Below are positions 25,185 through 33,069 of a DNA stretch of 33,069 nt, piece after piece; within the stretch, counting starts at the first letter, position 1; every line of letters starts with the position of its first letter. The notes beneath the pieces are model-generated. The model did not search any database and was not told the origin of the DNA. It was given only the letters and a program-made list of their open reading frames with translations. Source of the DNA: an uncultured bacterium. Its GTDB lineage: Bacteria > Muiribacteriota > Ozemobacteria > Ozemobacterales > Ozemobacteraceae. The stretch spans positions 1-33,069 of the forward strand of contig ONIU01000039.1 in the NCBI GenBank assembly GCA_900317935.1, in the 5' to 3' direction. A program made the position numbers and the translations under genes.

Positions 25185-26405
25185 ATGGGATTTCTTGGTA
25201 TTATTAAACTAGCTTTTATTAGTCTTAACCGTAATAAAATGCGTTCTTTCCTCACTGCTCTTGGTATTATTATTGGTGTTGCTTCTGTAGTTGGTATGGT
25301 TGCTCTTGGGCAGGGTGCTTATTATTCTGTTCAGGAAAACATCTCCAAAATGGGTACTAATCTTATTATGGTTATGCCTGGTAGCTCAAACAGACGTGGT
25401 TTCCATGGGGCAAGAGGCTCTATGATGACTTTGAAGCCAGCAGACGCAGATGCAATTCTGCGTGACTGCCCTTCTGTTGGTATGGTTTCACCTATTAGCA
25501 GAGGTTCTGGTCAGGCTATTTATGGAAACAACAACTCTAATACTAGTTGTATGGGCGTAACCGAGGATTATCTTAAAATTGCTTCTAGAGAAGTAAGTGA
25601 AGGCAGATTTTTTACTTTAAATGAAATATCTGCTGGTTCAAAAGTCTGTGTAGTAGGTTCTACTGTTGTTGAAAACCTTTTTGGGAACCTTAACCCAATT
25701 GGGAAAACCATTAGATATAGCAAAATGCCCTTAGAAATTATCGGTGTTTTAAAATCTCGTGGTGAAAGCGGTATGGGTGGTGATCAGGACGATTTAATTC
25801 TTTTGCCTTTCTCTGTAGTTCAAAGGCGTATTAGAGGCGTAAACCACTGCGATATGCTTAATATTTCTGCTGCTACGGCTGATTCTGTTGAATCAGCTAA
25901 AACTGAGATTGAAGAAGTTCTTCGCAGAAGACATAAAATAGCAGAAGGAAAAGACAATGACTTCAATATTGTTACTCAAGACGACATTGCAGAAATGGCT
26001 GGAAGCACTCTTACAATCATTGCTCTACTTCTAGGTGCTATTGCTTCAGTTTCTTTGTTGGTCGGCGGTATAGGGGTTATGAATATTATGCTTGTTTCTG
26101 TTACAGAAAGAACTAGAGAAATAGGCATTCGTATGGCAATCGGGGCAAAAACTTCCGATATTATGTGGCAGTTTTTGGTTGAATCTGTTGTTTTAACCTG
26201 TGCTGGTGGTATTTTGGGAATATTATGTGGTGTTGGACTTGCAAAAGTAATATCTATTTTTACTCCAAACTTCACACCAGTTGTATCAACGACTTCAATT
26301 GTTGTTTCTGTAGCTTTCTCTTTCTGTGTAGGCACCTTCTTTGGTCTCTATCCGGCTTACAAAGCATCTCAGCTCGACCCGATCGAAGCTTTCAGATACG
26401 AATAA
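25185..26405 (+). CDS. MacB-type ABC transporter permease (FtsX family)
   Basis: This 406-residue protein starts 12 bases after the ATPase gene, with an AGGAGG ribosome site. It has the MacB topology: one N-terminal membrane segment (about 19-43, LTALGIIIGVASVVGMVAL), a ~230-residue periplasmic MacB_PCD domain, then three C-terminal segments of the FtsX domain (about 275-300, 325-350, 365-390). The conserved VTERTREIGIRMAIGA cytoplasmic loop and the terminal DPIEAFRYE are present. It is the last gene of the tolC operon and ends at a strong terminator. Confidence 0.93.
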   Translation: MGFLGIIKLAFISLNRNKMRSFLTALGIIIGVASVVGMVALGQGAYYSVQENISKMGTNLIMVMPGSSNRRGFHGARGSMMTLKPADADAILRDCPSVGMVSPISRGSGQAIYGNNNSNTSCMGVTEDYLKIASREVSEGRFFTLNEISAGSKVCVVGSTVVENLFGNLNPIGKTIRYSKMPLEIIGVLKSRGESGMGGDQDDLILLPFSVVQRRIRGVNHCDMLNISAATADSVESAKTEIEEVLRRRHKIAEGKDNDFNIVTQDDIAEMAGSTLTIIALLLGAIASVSLLVGGIGVMNIMLVSVTERTREIGIRMAIGAKTSDIMWQFLVESVVLTCAGGILGILCGVGLAKVISIFTPNFTPVVSTTSIVVSVAFSFCVGTFFGLYPAYKASQLDPIEAFRYE

Positions 26406-26421
26406 TGCCAATCTTAGGTTG

Positions 26422-26453
26422 AAAAAAGGCTTGGGAAACCCAAGCCTTTTTTT
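26422..26453 (+). terminator. Rho-independent terminator of the tolC-macAB operon
   Basis: A GGCTTGGG-AAA-CCCAAGCC stem, extended by A6/T7, ends in a T-run 17 bases after the permease stop. Confidence 0.95.
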
Positions 26454-26586
26454 ATTCGTAGAGAAAAGATGCTAAATAACTATTCTAAAAGAGTCTTTTA
26501 ATAATTCGATTAAAAATTCTTCAACAAATTAAAGAAAGAAGTAATTCGCTAAAACAATTTTGAGAAAACATATAGAAAACCATAAC

Positions 26587-26615
26587 TTTACTATTTTACT
26601 CTAAAATACTAATAT
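26587..26615 (+). promoter_or_regulatory. Possible promoter of the double cyclase gene, near-leaderless
   Basis: TTTACT (26587-26592) and TAATAT (26610-26615) are 17 bases apart. The -10 box ends only nine bases before the ATG, and no Shine-Dalgarno stretch is visible. A leaderless or very short-leader mRNA is possible. Confidence 0.35.
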
Positions 26616-26624
26616 ACATATTAT

Positions 26625-29600
26625 ATGACTAGGTTGTCTTCAGAAAAATACAACATACTTCTAATTGTTCTTATTTTTGTAATTCCTTTAATTGCTTTAA
26701 ATCTCAGTTATTTGTTTATTTCTAAGATAAATTTTGACTGGGCTGAAAAAGAACAAAAAAAGGAAGCTGTTCAAGAAGCAGAAACCTTATCTGCTGAAAG
26801 TAATTTCAGCACTGAATTTGCTTTTCATTTTAGAGATTTTTTTAATGAAATCCAAAGCATAGTTAAATTAGATAATACAACTAATTCTAATTTAACCGAT
26901 TATATTAAACAATCTGCTGATAAAATATTTGAAGCACCTTTCCCTGAATTCAATCTCTATGTCTTTAATATTCCTAATAAAACAAAGCAAGCAGAACTTA
27001 TTTATTCTAAAAGTAGCTTAAATACTGGTAAAAGAACGTTGTGTAAGGCTTTTGAGTATTTATACAATTTAAATATTGGGAGCAATAATAAATCCAATGA
27101 ATCTTTTGCGAAAACTCTATTAGGTAGATTTTCTAATTTAAAAGCTATTTCTCAGGATGATATGAGAGGTATTACTACCTATACTAATGGCATACACAAA
27201 AATTCTTATTTTATATGGGATTACGCAGATATAGGAGATAAAGGAATTTATGGCGTAATTTTGCTTTGTAGCGAATTAGATAATCAAGCAGAATATGGCC
27301 GATTGTTAGCATTAAAAAAGCTTAAATCTAGAAGAAAGGCTATAGGTGCATTTATTCCTATATTTGAAGAATATGGTGAAGCTAATTTTTTATTTCCGCT
27401 TGATAAGTCTGATATTTTTAAAAAATGGGCTGATTCTTTAATTATTAAAAATAAAGATAAAATAGATTATTGGCTAATGGAATCTTTACCCCAAAACAAT
27501 AAATTAGGTAATTATTCTGCTTTTTGTCATTTAGATCGCAATTCAACTCATATAGCTGTAGTATTGGTTAAGTCAATAAAAATAGATTATTCCCCAAAAT
27601 GGTTAATAATTATTAATATTTCAATTATTTTGACGCTATCAATTATTCTCTATTTAGGAATTGGTTTTGGAATTTGGCCTCAATTAAATTTACGAACAAG
27701 ATTTATCGTCTCTTATGCCTTAGCTTCAGTTGTCCCTTTAAGTATACTATGTGTAGCTGCCTATGGATATTTATTAGAGTTTGAGAATACATCTGTTGAA
27801 CAGGCTAATAATGAACTTCAACTTTCTTTAAGAACTTTAGATTCTCATAAGTTAAAACAAATAAGAGAATATAAAGTTGCTTTTAATAAATTGGTTAATG
27901 ATTTAAAGCTTAAAGAATTACTCAAGAAGTATGGAGTTGATAGCAAAAAAGTTACTGATTATGTAGTGAATTATTATGAAAATAGAGACTATGACAACAA
28001 ATTACCGATTTATGGAGTCAGACTTTATGATGCTGTTGGTAGAGGAGGTTTTGCAACAGGTTCTGCAGCACTTAATAAAGATATTAAAAACCTGGTTGAT
28101 TCTTTTAATTCGGTTCAGGTAGAACTTTTAAGAGATGAAATAATAAAAGAGAAACCAGATACAATATTAGAAGAATATAAAAACGATAATGATAATAGTT
28201 TTGCGGAAAATGCCTATTTTTCTTTAGCAGGAAGGCATTTAAAAATAGATATGAGCAAACACTTTGCTTTACCTATACCTAGGAAAAATGGAGATTTTTG
28301 TGGGTATCAGATTTTTGACATAATTAAAATAGACGGCGAAACAAAATATATGCTTCTTGTTCTTTGGGATGACAAAACCTTAGATGAAAAAATAATTCAA
28401 AATGCTATTAAAAACAATGATTTAAAAAATATTAATCAAAATTTTGTAGCTTATAAAATAAATGGAACATCAATTGATTTTATTGAAGAAACTAGACATG
28501 CTTCAAAAGATCTTAAAAATGAAATATACAAGCATGTAAAACAAGCATCTTTTTTTAAGAAAACAGATACTTTTGTATATGATAATAATATTGTTTTTAT
28601 AATGCCTTCTTTCAATTTTAATCAAATCGTTTTTGTGGGCTGGATAAATAAAATAGGTATTATTAATAAGGTTTTTGAAAGAATGATGGCTTTTGTTTTT
28701 CTTATAATTATTTCTGTTTTTACACTCTGGATATGTAGCCTTCGTTCTTCTGCAGTATTTTTAAAACCTATTTCTTTATTAAAAAAGGCCTTAGATGAAG
28801 TATCGGCTGGCAATTTGAATATAGGATTTAAAGATAATCCTGATAACGAAATTGGTAAATTGTCTAACGAATTTGGCAATATGATAATGGAATTAAGGGA
28901 AAAGGAACGATTATCAAAATTAATATCTGAACAGGCTGTACAGGCTTTAAAGAAAAATAGTAGCAATCTTTTGAGTGATACAGAAACATTTAATGGTGTG
29001 GCTCTAGTATCTGATATTCGTAATTTTACAGGTATGAGTGAACAATATGACCCTATAATAATTACAGAGCTTTTAAATGAGCATTTTGCTGAAATGACTA
29101 AGATTATTTCTGATAATGGAGGTTTAATTTATAAATATATCGGTGATGCTATAGAGGCTGTTTTCCCTGAAAAATCAGAATATGAAACTTCTTCATACGA
29201 AAGAGCTTTTAAAGCTGCTTCTATGATGATATACAGGTTAAAAACAATTAATATTCGTCGTAAAGATAAAAATTTATTTACTTATAGAATTGGAGTCGGG
29301 CTTAGCTCTGGAACCATGCATTCTGGTTCAGTGGGAAGCTTAGAAACAAGACTTGATTATCCTATCTTAGGAGATCCTTTGAAAAATGCTGCAAAATTTG
29401 AAGCTTTGACTATTCAAAATCCTTTGTTCCCATTAGTAGTAGATGAAAAAATAGCTGAAAAAATGACTTCTTTTGGATTAGGATTCAGAAAAATTGATAG
29501 TAAGAACTTAGATTTTAATCTTTATACTTTGAATGAAATAGTAAATACTGAAAAATCTGATTCCTTACTTTCCTCAGAAAAGGAATTATTTGTAAATCAA

Positions 29601-32600
29601 AATGAGGAACGAAAGGAAAATATTAATTATTTTTCACTCTCTAGTGATTTAACATCTTTTAAGAAAATAAAAGAGATAATGTTTTTTTCTTTTTTTATTT
29701 TAATTATAATTTTGTTGGTAACATTTGGAATTAAATTAATTAATGATACTAATTACGATAATTTAAAATCTGATTCAGATAAATATTCATATAGACTAAT
29801 AGAACAACTAAAATGTGATGATGTTTTAAAATCTTCTTTTGAAACTCTTTGTTTTGATTTTTTTGATGATTTAAAGAAAATAAATATAAATAAAAACTCG
29901 AAAAATCTTAAAAATGAAGTAAAACAAATCGCTTTAAAATATGAAAAACTAGGAGTTCCAATTCCTAAGTATTGTTGCTGCTTCCTTGATGAAAGTATAG
30001 GAACTGAAAGTGAAAGAATTGTTTATAACGGGTTTTCAGAAGAAACAAGTAATTTGATGAATAATTTTACAAAATCATATAAAGAATTTATAGAAAAGAA
30101 TTCTAAAAAAGAAAAAGAACTTGAAAGAGAAGAGCTTATAGATTTAGGTGAAGACTATTTTGAGAATGATATAAGTAGCTTTACAAGCAAAGTAACAAGA
30201 TTTTACGATTTTCAGCAAGGTGTTTATTTTAGACGTTCATCTTCTATAACTTTAGCTAAGGAAGATATGTTGTTTGACACAGAAAGAATATATGATTACA
30301 GCCATAATAATCTGATTGCATATGTTTTTTGTGGTATGCCAGAAAGCATTGATAAAGATTTATTGCCTAATTATTATACTCTATTGGCAGGTAAGCAGAT
30401 GCTGATGGTTTTAAAAAACGATAATGACTGGTATTTTTCTCCTGATTTTCCTGAAAAAGAAAAAGAATTGTTTAAAAATTCTAATAATGACAATATTATA
30501 AAAAAGGGTTATTATATTCCTGATGAGAAAATTTATATAAATAATCAGCCTTTCAGTGTTTTTATTATTTCTAAGGATTTATATTTCAATTATTACTCTT
30601 CAAATAAATTAATTCTTATTGCATTTATTTTGTTTGTCATAATACTCACTATATTTTTGTGGTATTTAGAGAAAATCAAAAAAGTTGTTAATAATTCTAT
30701 TGCTTCTATATTAAGGAAAGAAATGTTTCTTTCTGCAATAATGCCAATATTGACAGTCTGTTTTGTTGCTTACCTTTTTGTTGTAGAAGAATCTAATCTA
30801 AACAAAGCAGATCTTGTTCTTGATCTTAACCAGCAGATGAATGAACTTGAAAGTCGGGAATATTATTATAGTCCTTTTTGTGAATATTACCTCAAAAAAT
30901 TACCTTCTTCAAACGATATTCATAATTTCATATCAAAAATACATGAGGCTAAAAAAGAGGAAAGAGAAAAAGAATGTGATGAATTTAGTAATTATTTAAA
31001 GAAAAATGTTGCTGGAAGAAATTATATAAATAATTCTTTAAAATTAGAATCAGTCTATCCTTTTTTTGTTATTAAAGAAATCATGTTTATCGGGAAAGAT
31101 GACTGGGTTGCTGCTGCAAAACATAGTAATAAAGATGAAAAAAAATCTAGTTCTTTTGGAGATTTGATTTCAAAAATAGTAAAAGCATCTTTTCTTGATA
31201 AAAACAAAAGTTCAAATATAAATAATAATAATGAATCTATTAAAAACGAAATGATATCTGAAAAGACGTTAGAAATTTTGTCTTCTGCCTATGGCAGTGA
31301 TGTTGCTCTAAGACTAACCAATCTTCCTAATAATTTATTAATAGTAGCGAGTTCTTATTCTTCAATAGCTTTATATATTGGTTGTTTCCCTAAAATAATT
31401 AACCCGGATTTTGTAATTGTTTCTCTTATATATTTTGATAATGAATTTAAACCAGATCTTTGCAATAAGAAAAATGACAGTATAATCTCTTATAAAACGC
31501 ACTTAGCTTCTGGTTCTATCGATAATAAATTATTTTGTTTTTATTCTCCTAATATAAATGTTGGTGAATTCTTTTTTCATGATGGATGGTACAATAATAA
31601 AAGAGAAGAATTTCGGACAGTAAAGGAACTTGGTCTTGCTTCTTCTTGGATAAATACAAGTTATTTACCTCTTTCAAAAAAGGTTGATATTAACGGTATT
31701 CATTATTTGGAAGCAAGGCAGGGTAATATAATAAAAGATAATGTTTATATTGCTCTTAGTTCTGAATATCCTTTAAGGCAAAAAGCTTTTTATAGCATTA
31801 TGTTCTTTGTTGTATTTTTGATTTTTTCTTTGCTTATGATTTTTATGATAGCTCAAAGTATTATTTCTGATTTACTTTATCCTGTAAGGCGACTAATTAA
31901 TGGAGCTGGAGCTGCTTCTAGGGGTAATTATATATTTAGAACTGAATTCCAAAGAAAAGATGAACTTGGAGCCTTGTGTCTTTCTTTTGATAAAATGATG
32001 AAAGGACTAGAAGAAAAGCAACTTATTAATAGAATGGTTTCCAAAACAGCTTTAAAAGCTGCATCCAAACTTTCAAACATAGATAGTAAAAAGGTTAATG
32101 TTGCTTTACTATATGTAACTGTTCCAAGTTTTGATAAGATAATGAAAAATATGCCTGTTTCAGAACTTTTTAATAAATTAAGACAACAGATAGCGCTTAT
32201 TGCTAAAATAGTTATAGAAAATGGTGGAGACATAGATAAAATAATGGGGGAAAAGTTACTTATAGCATTTCACTTAGGAGATAAAACCGCTGAAGAGGTT
32301 GCTGCTAATGCAGCAAAAGCAGCTTCCATTATCAAAACTTGTGATAAACTCTATTTTAATGTTGCTGTCGGAGTAAATTTTGGAGAGGTAATCTCAGGTT
32401 ACTTAGGTGTGGGTGAAAAGCGTGATTTCACAATAATTGGTGATCCTGTTAACGTAACTGCACGTATTGCTGTTTTTTCAGAAAAGATAGACAAATGTTT
32501 GATATCTGAAACAATTTATAGATATATTAGCAATAATATAAATGCTGAATTCTATGGAGAAGTTGAGTTAAAAGGTAAATCCAAACCTATGAAAGTATAT

Positions 32601-32612
32601 CAGCTTATATAA
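26625..32612 (+). CDS. Tandem receptor class III adenylate cyclase with split C1/C2 catalytic residues
   Basis: The protein has 1995 residues in two similar halves. Half 1 has membrane segments at about 13-33, 326-348, 359-384 and 685-705, a HAMP linker (705-760) and cyclase domain C1 (about 785-960). Half 2 has segments at about 1019-1040, 1329-1350, 1367-1390 and 1721-1745, a HAMP linker, and C2 (about 1815-1995). Two ~290-residue extracytoplasmic sensor regions lie in each half. C1 has both metal aspartates (Asp797 in LVSDIRNFT, Asp841 in YKYIGDA), but Lys920 and Lys924 replace the usual Asn and Arg. C2 has Asn1943 and Arg1947 (IIGDPVNVTARI), but Val/Thr and Glu1876 replace the two aspartates. 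Lys1872 and Thr1936 fit adenine recognition. A single composite ATP site is inferred, making cAMP from a C1-C2 pair. The gene is monocistronic and very AT-rich. Confidence 0.9.
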   Translation: MTRLSSEKYNILLIVLIFVIPLIALNLSYLFISKINFDWAEKEQKKEAVQEAETLSAESNFSTEFAFHFRDFFNEIQSIVKLDNTTNSNLTDYIKQSADKIFEAPFPEFNLYVFNIPNKTKQAELIYSKSSLNTGKRTLCKAFEYLYNLNIGSNNKSNESFAKTLLGRFSNLKAISQDDMRGITTYTNGIHKNSYFIWDYADIGDKGIYGVILLCSELDNQAEYGRLLALKKLKSRRKAIGAFIPIFEEYGEANFLFPLDKSDIFKKWADSLIIKNKDKIDYWLMESLPQNNKLGNYSAFCHLDRNSTHIAVVLVKSIKIDYSPKWLIIINISIILTLSIILYLGIGFGIWPQLNLRTRFIVSYALASVVPLSILCVAAYGYLLEFENTSVEQANNELQLSLRTLDSHKLKQIREYKVAFNKLVNDLKLKELLKKYGVDSKKVTDYVVNYYENRDYDNKLPIYGVRLYDAVGRGGFATGSAALNKDIKNLVDSFNSVQVELLRDEIIKEKPDTILEEYKNDNDNSFAENAYFSLAGRHLKIDMSKHFALPIPRKNGDFCGYQIFDIIKIDGETKYMLLVLWDDKTLDEKIIQNAIKNNDLKNINQNFVAYKINGTSIDFIEETRHASKDLKNEIYKHVKQASFFKKTDTFVYDNNIVFIMPSFNFNQIVFVGWINKIGIINKVFERMMAFVFLIIISVFTLWICSLRSSAVFLKPISLLKKALDEVSAGNLNIGFKDNPDNEIGKLSNEFGNMIMELREKERLSKLISEQAVQALKKNSSNLLSDTETFNGVALVSDIRNFTGMSEQYDPIIITELLNEHFAEMTKIISDNGGLIYKYIGDAIEAVFPEKSEYETSSYERAFKAASMMIYRLKTINIRRKDKNLFTYRIGVGLSSGTMHSGSVGSLETRLDYPILGDPLKNAAKFEALTIQNPLFPLVVDEKIAEKMTSFGLGFRKIDSKNLDFNLYTLNEIVNTEKSDSLLSSEKELFVNQNEERKENINYFSLSSDLTSFKKIKEIMFFSFFILIIILLVTFGIKLINDTNYDNLKSDSDKYSYRLIEQLKCDDVLKSSFETLCFDFFDDLKKININKNSKNLKNEVKQIALKYEKLGVPIPKYCCCFLDESIGTESERIVYNGFSEETSNLMNNFTKSYKEFIEKNSKKEKELEREELIDLGEDYFENDISSFTSKVTRFYDFQQGVYFRRSSSITLAKEDMLFDTERIYDYSHNNLIAYVFCGMPESIDKDLLPNYYTLLAGKQMLMVLKNDNDWYFSPDFPEKEKELFKNSNNDNIIKKGYYIPDEKIYINNQPFSVFIISKDLYFNYYSSNKLILIAFILFVIILTIFLWYLEKIKKVVNNSIASILRKEMFLSAIMPILTVCFVAYLFVVEESNLNKADLVLDLNQQMNELESREYYYSPFCEYYLKKLPSSNDIHNFISKIHEAKKEEREKECDEFSNYLKKNVAGRNYINNSLKLESVYPFFVIKEIMFIGKDDWVAAAKHSNKDEKKSSSFGDLISKIVKASFLDKNKSSNINNNNESIKNEMISEKTLEILSSAYGSDVALRLTNLPNNLLIVASSYSSIALYIGCFPKIINPDFVIVSLIYFDNEFKPDLCNKKNDSIISYKTHLASGSIDNKLFCFYSPNINVGEFFFHDGWYNNKREEFRTVKELGLASSWINTSYLPLSKKVDINGIHYLEARQGNIIKDNVYIALSSEYPLRQKAFYSIMFFVVFLIFSLLMIFMIAQSIISDLLYPVRRLINGAGAASRGNYIFRTEFQRKDELGALCLSFDKMMKGLEEKQLINRMVSKTALKAASKLSNIDSKKVNVALLYVTVPSFDKIMKNMPVSELFNKLRQQIALIAKIVIENGGDIDKIMGEKLLIAFHLGDKTAEEVAANAAKAASIIKTCDKLYFNVAVGVNFGEVISGYLGVGEKRDFTIIGDPVNVTARIAVFSEKIDKCLISETIYRYISNNINAEFYGEVELKGKSKPMKVYQLI

Positions 32613-32818
32613 ATTGTAAAAACTAAGACTTCTTAAAATCAAATAGTAAACAACCTAAAAAGATAAGTGCAGGCAAATAACTGGCAGATATTCGATCAAA
32701 TAAACTGTAAGCATAGTAGAACATGTTTCAAAAAATGATTCTTTCTGATATGTAAGTAACTTGTGTATGACAATTATTTTATGATTAAAACCAAAAGCAA
32801 TTTTATATAAAAAATAAG

Positions 32819-32846
32819 TTGACTTGTGTACATAAAGTGGTATGAT
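32819..32846 (+). promoter_or_regulatory. Strong sigma-70-type promoter, first of two at the right edge
   Basis: TTGACT (32819-32824) and TATGAT (32841-32846) have a 16-base spacer. The predicted start near 32853 falls inside the hairpin at 32850-32875. Confidence 0.65.
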
Positions 32847-32849
32847 AAT

Positions 32850-32875
32850 CTTCACCCTCAAGCGAGAGGGTGAAG
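32850..32875 (+). repeat. Hairpin CTTCACCCTC-AAGCGA-GAGGGTGAAG
   Basis: This is a perfect 10-bp stem with a 6-base loop immediately downstream of a -10 box. There is no T-run after it, so it is not a terminator. It would be a 5'-terminal stem-loop or an operator dyad. Confidence 0.75.
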
Positions 32876-33008
32876 CTATTTGAAAAGTAAATCTTTGATT
32901 AAGATTTAAGATAGAAGACATAAATTATAAGATTTGTCTGTTAATCATTCTTCTTATATCTCAAGTTTTGGTCTTATATCTTTTGTCTAAAAAAATATAA
33001 AAAAGTAG

Positions 33009-33037
33009 TTGACTTTTAAAAAAAGATTTGCTAAGAT
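33009..33037 (+). promoter_or_regulatory. Strong sigma-70-type promoter, second of two at the right edge
   Basis: TTGACT (33009-33014) and TAAGAT (33032-33037) are exactly 17 bases apart. A start near 33044 would begin at the hairpin CTCGC-TAAG-GCGAG (33044-33057). The transcript runs out of the window, so its product is not visible. Confidence 0.65.
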
Positions 33038-33069
33038 AGTTACCTCGCTAAGGCGAGAGGCACCGAAAG

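Larger units (their letters stand above)
32613..33069. other. Non-coding right edge with two promoters and hairpins
   Basis: There is no convincing gene in these 457 bases. No ATG occurs on the + strand after 32847. The segment 32897-32990 is a low-complexity run of TAAGAT/ATAAGA-type words and their complements that could fold weakly. A minus-strand open frame across 32655-32921 spans the first promoter and lacks a ribosome site. Confidence 0.6.

Noticed and set aside
32655..32921. Minus-strand 88-residue open frame at the right edge.
   Set aside because: It has no ribosome site, no recognisable motif and low-complexity composition, and it covers a strong + strand promoter.
33031..33069. 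Start of a glycine or other riboswitch at the right edge (GAGAGGCACCGAAAG).
   Set aside because: Only a few riboswitch-like words are present, the needed helices are absent and the sequence stops at the window edge. A hairpin after a promoter is the simpler reading.

Overview
The window is AT-rich and uses the standard bacterial code: TGA is a stop, and a few TTG starts occur. It comes from a diderm bacterium, because it carries a TolC-type outer-membrane channel with a MacA/MacB-type exporter. Very large sensory and surface proteins, a rich second-messenger inventory (class III cyclase, GAF/HD-GYP) and palindromic intergenic repeats of a kind I associate with gut anaerobes suggest an uncultured gut or rumen lineage. 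My loose guess is something like Candidatus Riflebacteria, from style alone; no rRNA or marker tree is possible here.

Layout. Positions 1-5350 hold the 3' part of a giant secreted/surface-type protein (beta-propeller, discoidin-like and kelch segments), open through the left edge. Positions 5398-6999 are a complete IS3-family element with an A7 frameshift site. Positions 7000-7536 are non-coding, with tandem repeats and hairpins. Then come a fucose/arabinose isomerase-like protein, a small membrane protein, an alpha/beta hydrolase overlapping trmO, and hflX with its own promoter. Next are a two-membrane-segment protein of unknown function, a free-standing degenerate Hint (intein-like) protein coupled to a PcrA/UvrD helicase, and a membrane-anchored CBM48 protein with two four-cysteine clusters. 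A repeat-rich gap (17139-17491) leads to a four-GAF HD-GYP protein. A bidirectional terminator separates it from a convergent paralogue of the earlier two-segment membrane protein. A tolC-macA-macB(ATPase)-macB(permease) operon follows, closed by a strong terminator. Last is a 1995-residue protein with two complete receptor-cyclase halves. The right edge is non-coding, with two strong promoters that each run into a hairpin.

How the genes fit together. Three themes stand out: second-messenger signalling (double cyclase for cAMP, HD-GYP for cyclic di-GMP turnover), envelope and export functions (MacAB-TolC, giant surface protein, membrane proteins), and housekeeping (HflX, TrmO, PcrA).

The most notable observations are two. 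First, in the double cyclase the first catalytic domain keeps the metal-binding aspartates but lacks the Asn/Arg pair, while the second keeps Asn/Arg but has lost the aspartates; this is the same division of labour as C1/C2 of animal transmembrane adenylyl cyclases. Second, a Hint protein without splicing residues sits as its own gene directly upstream of PcrA, a helicase family that carries inteins in other bacteria.
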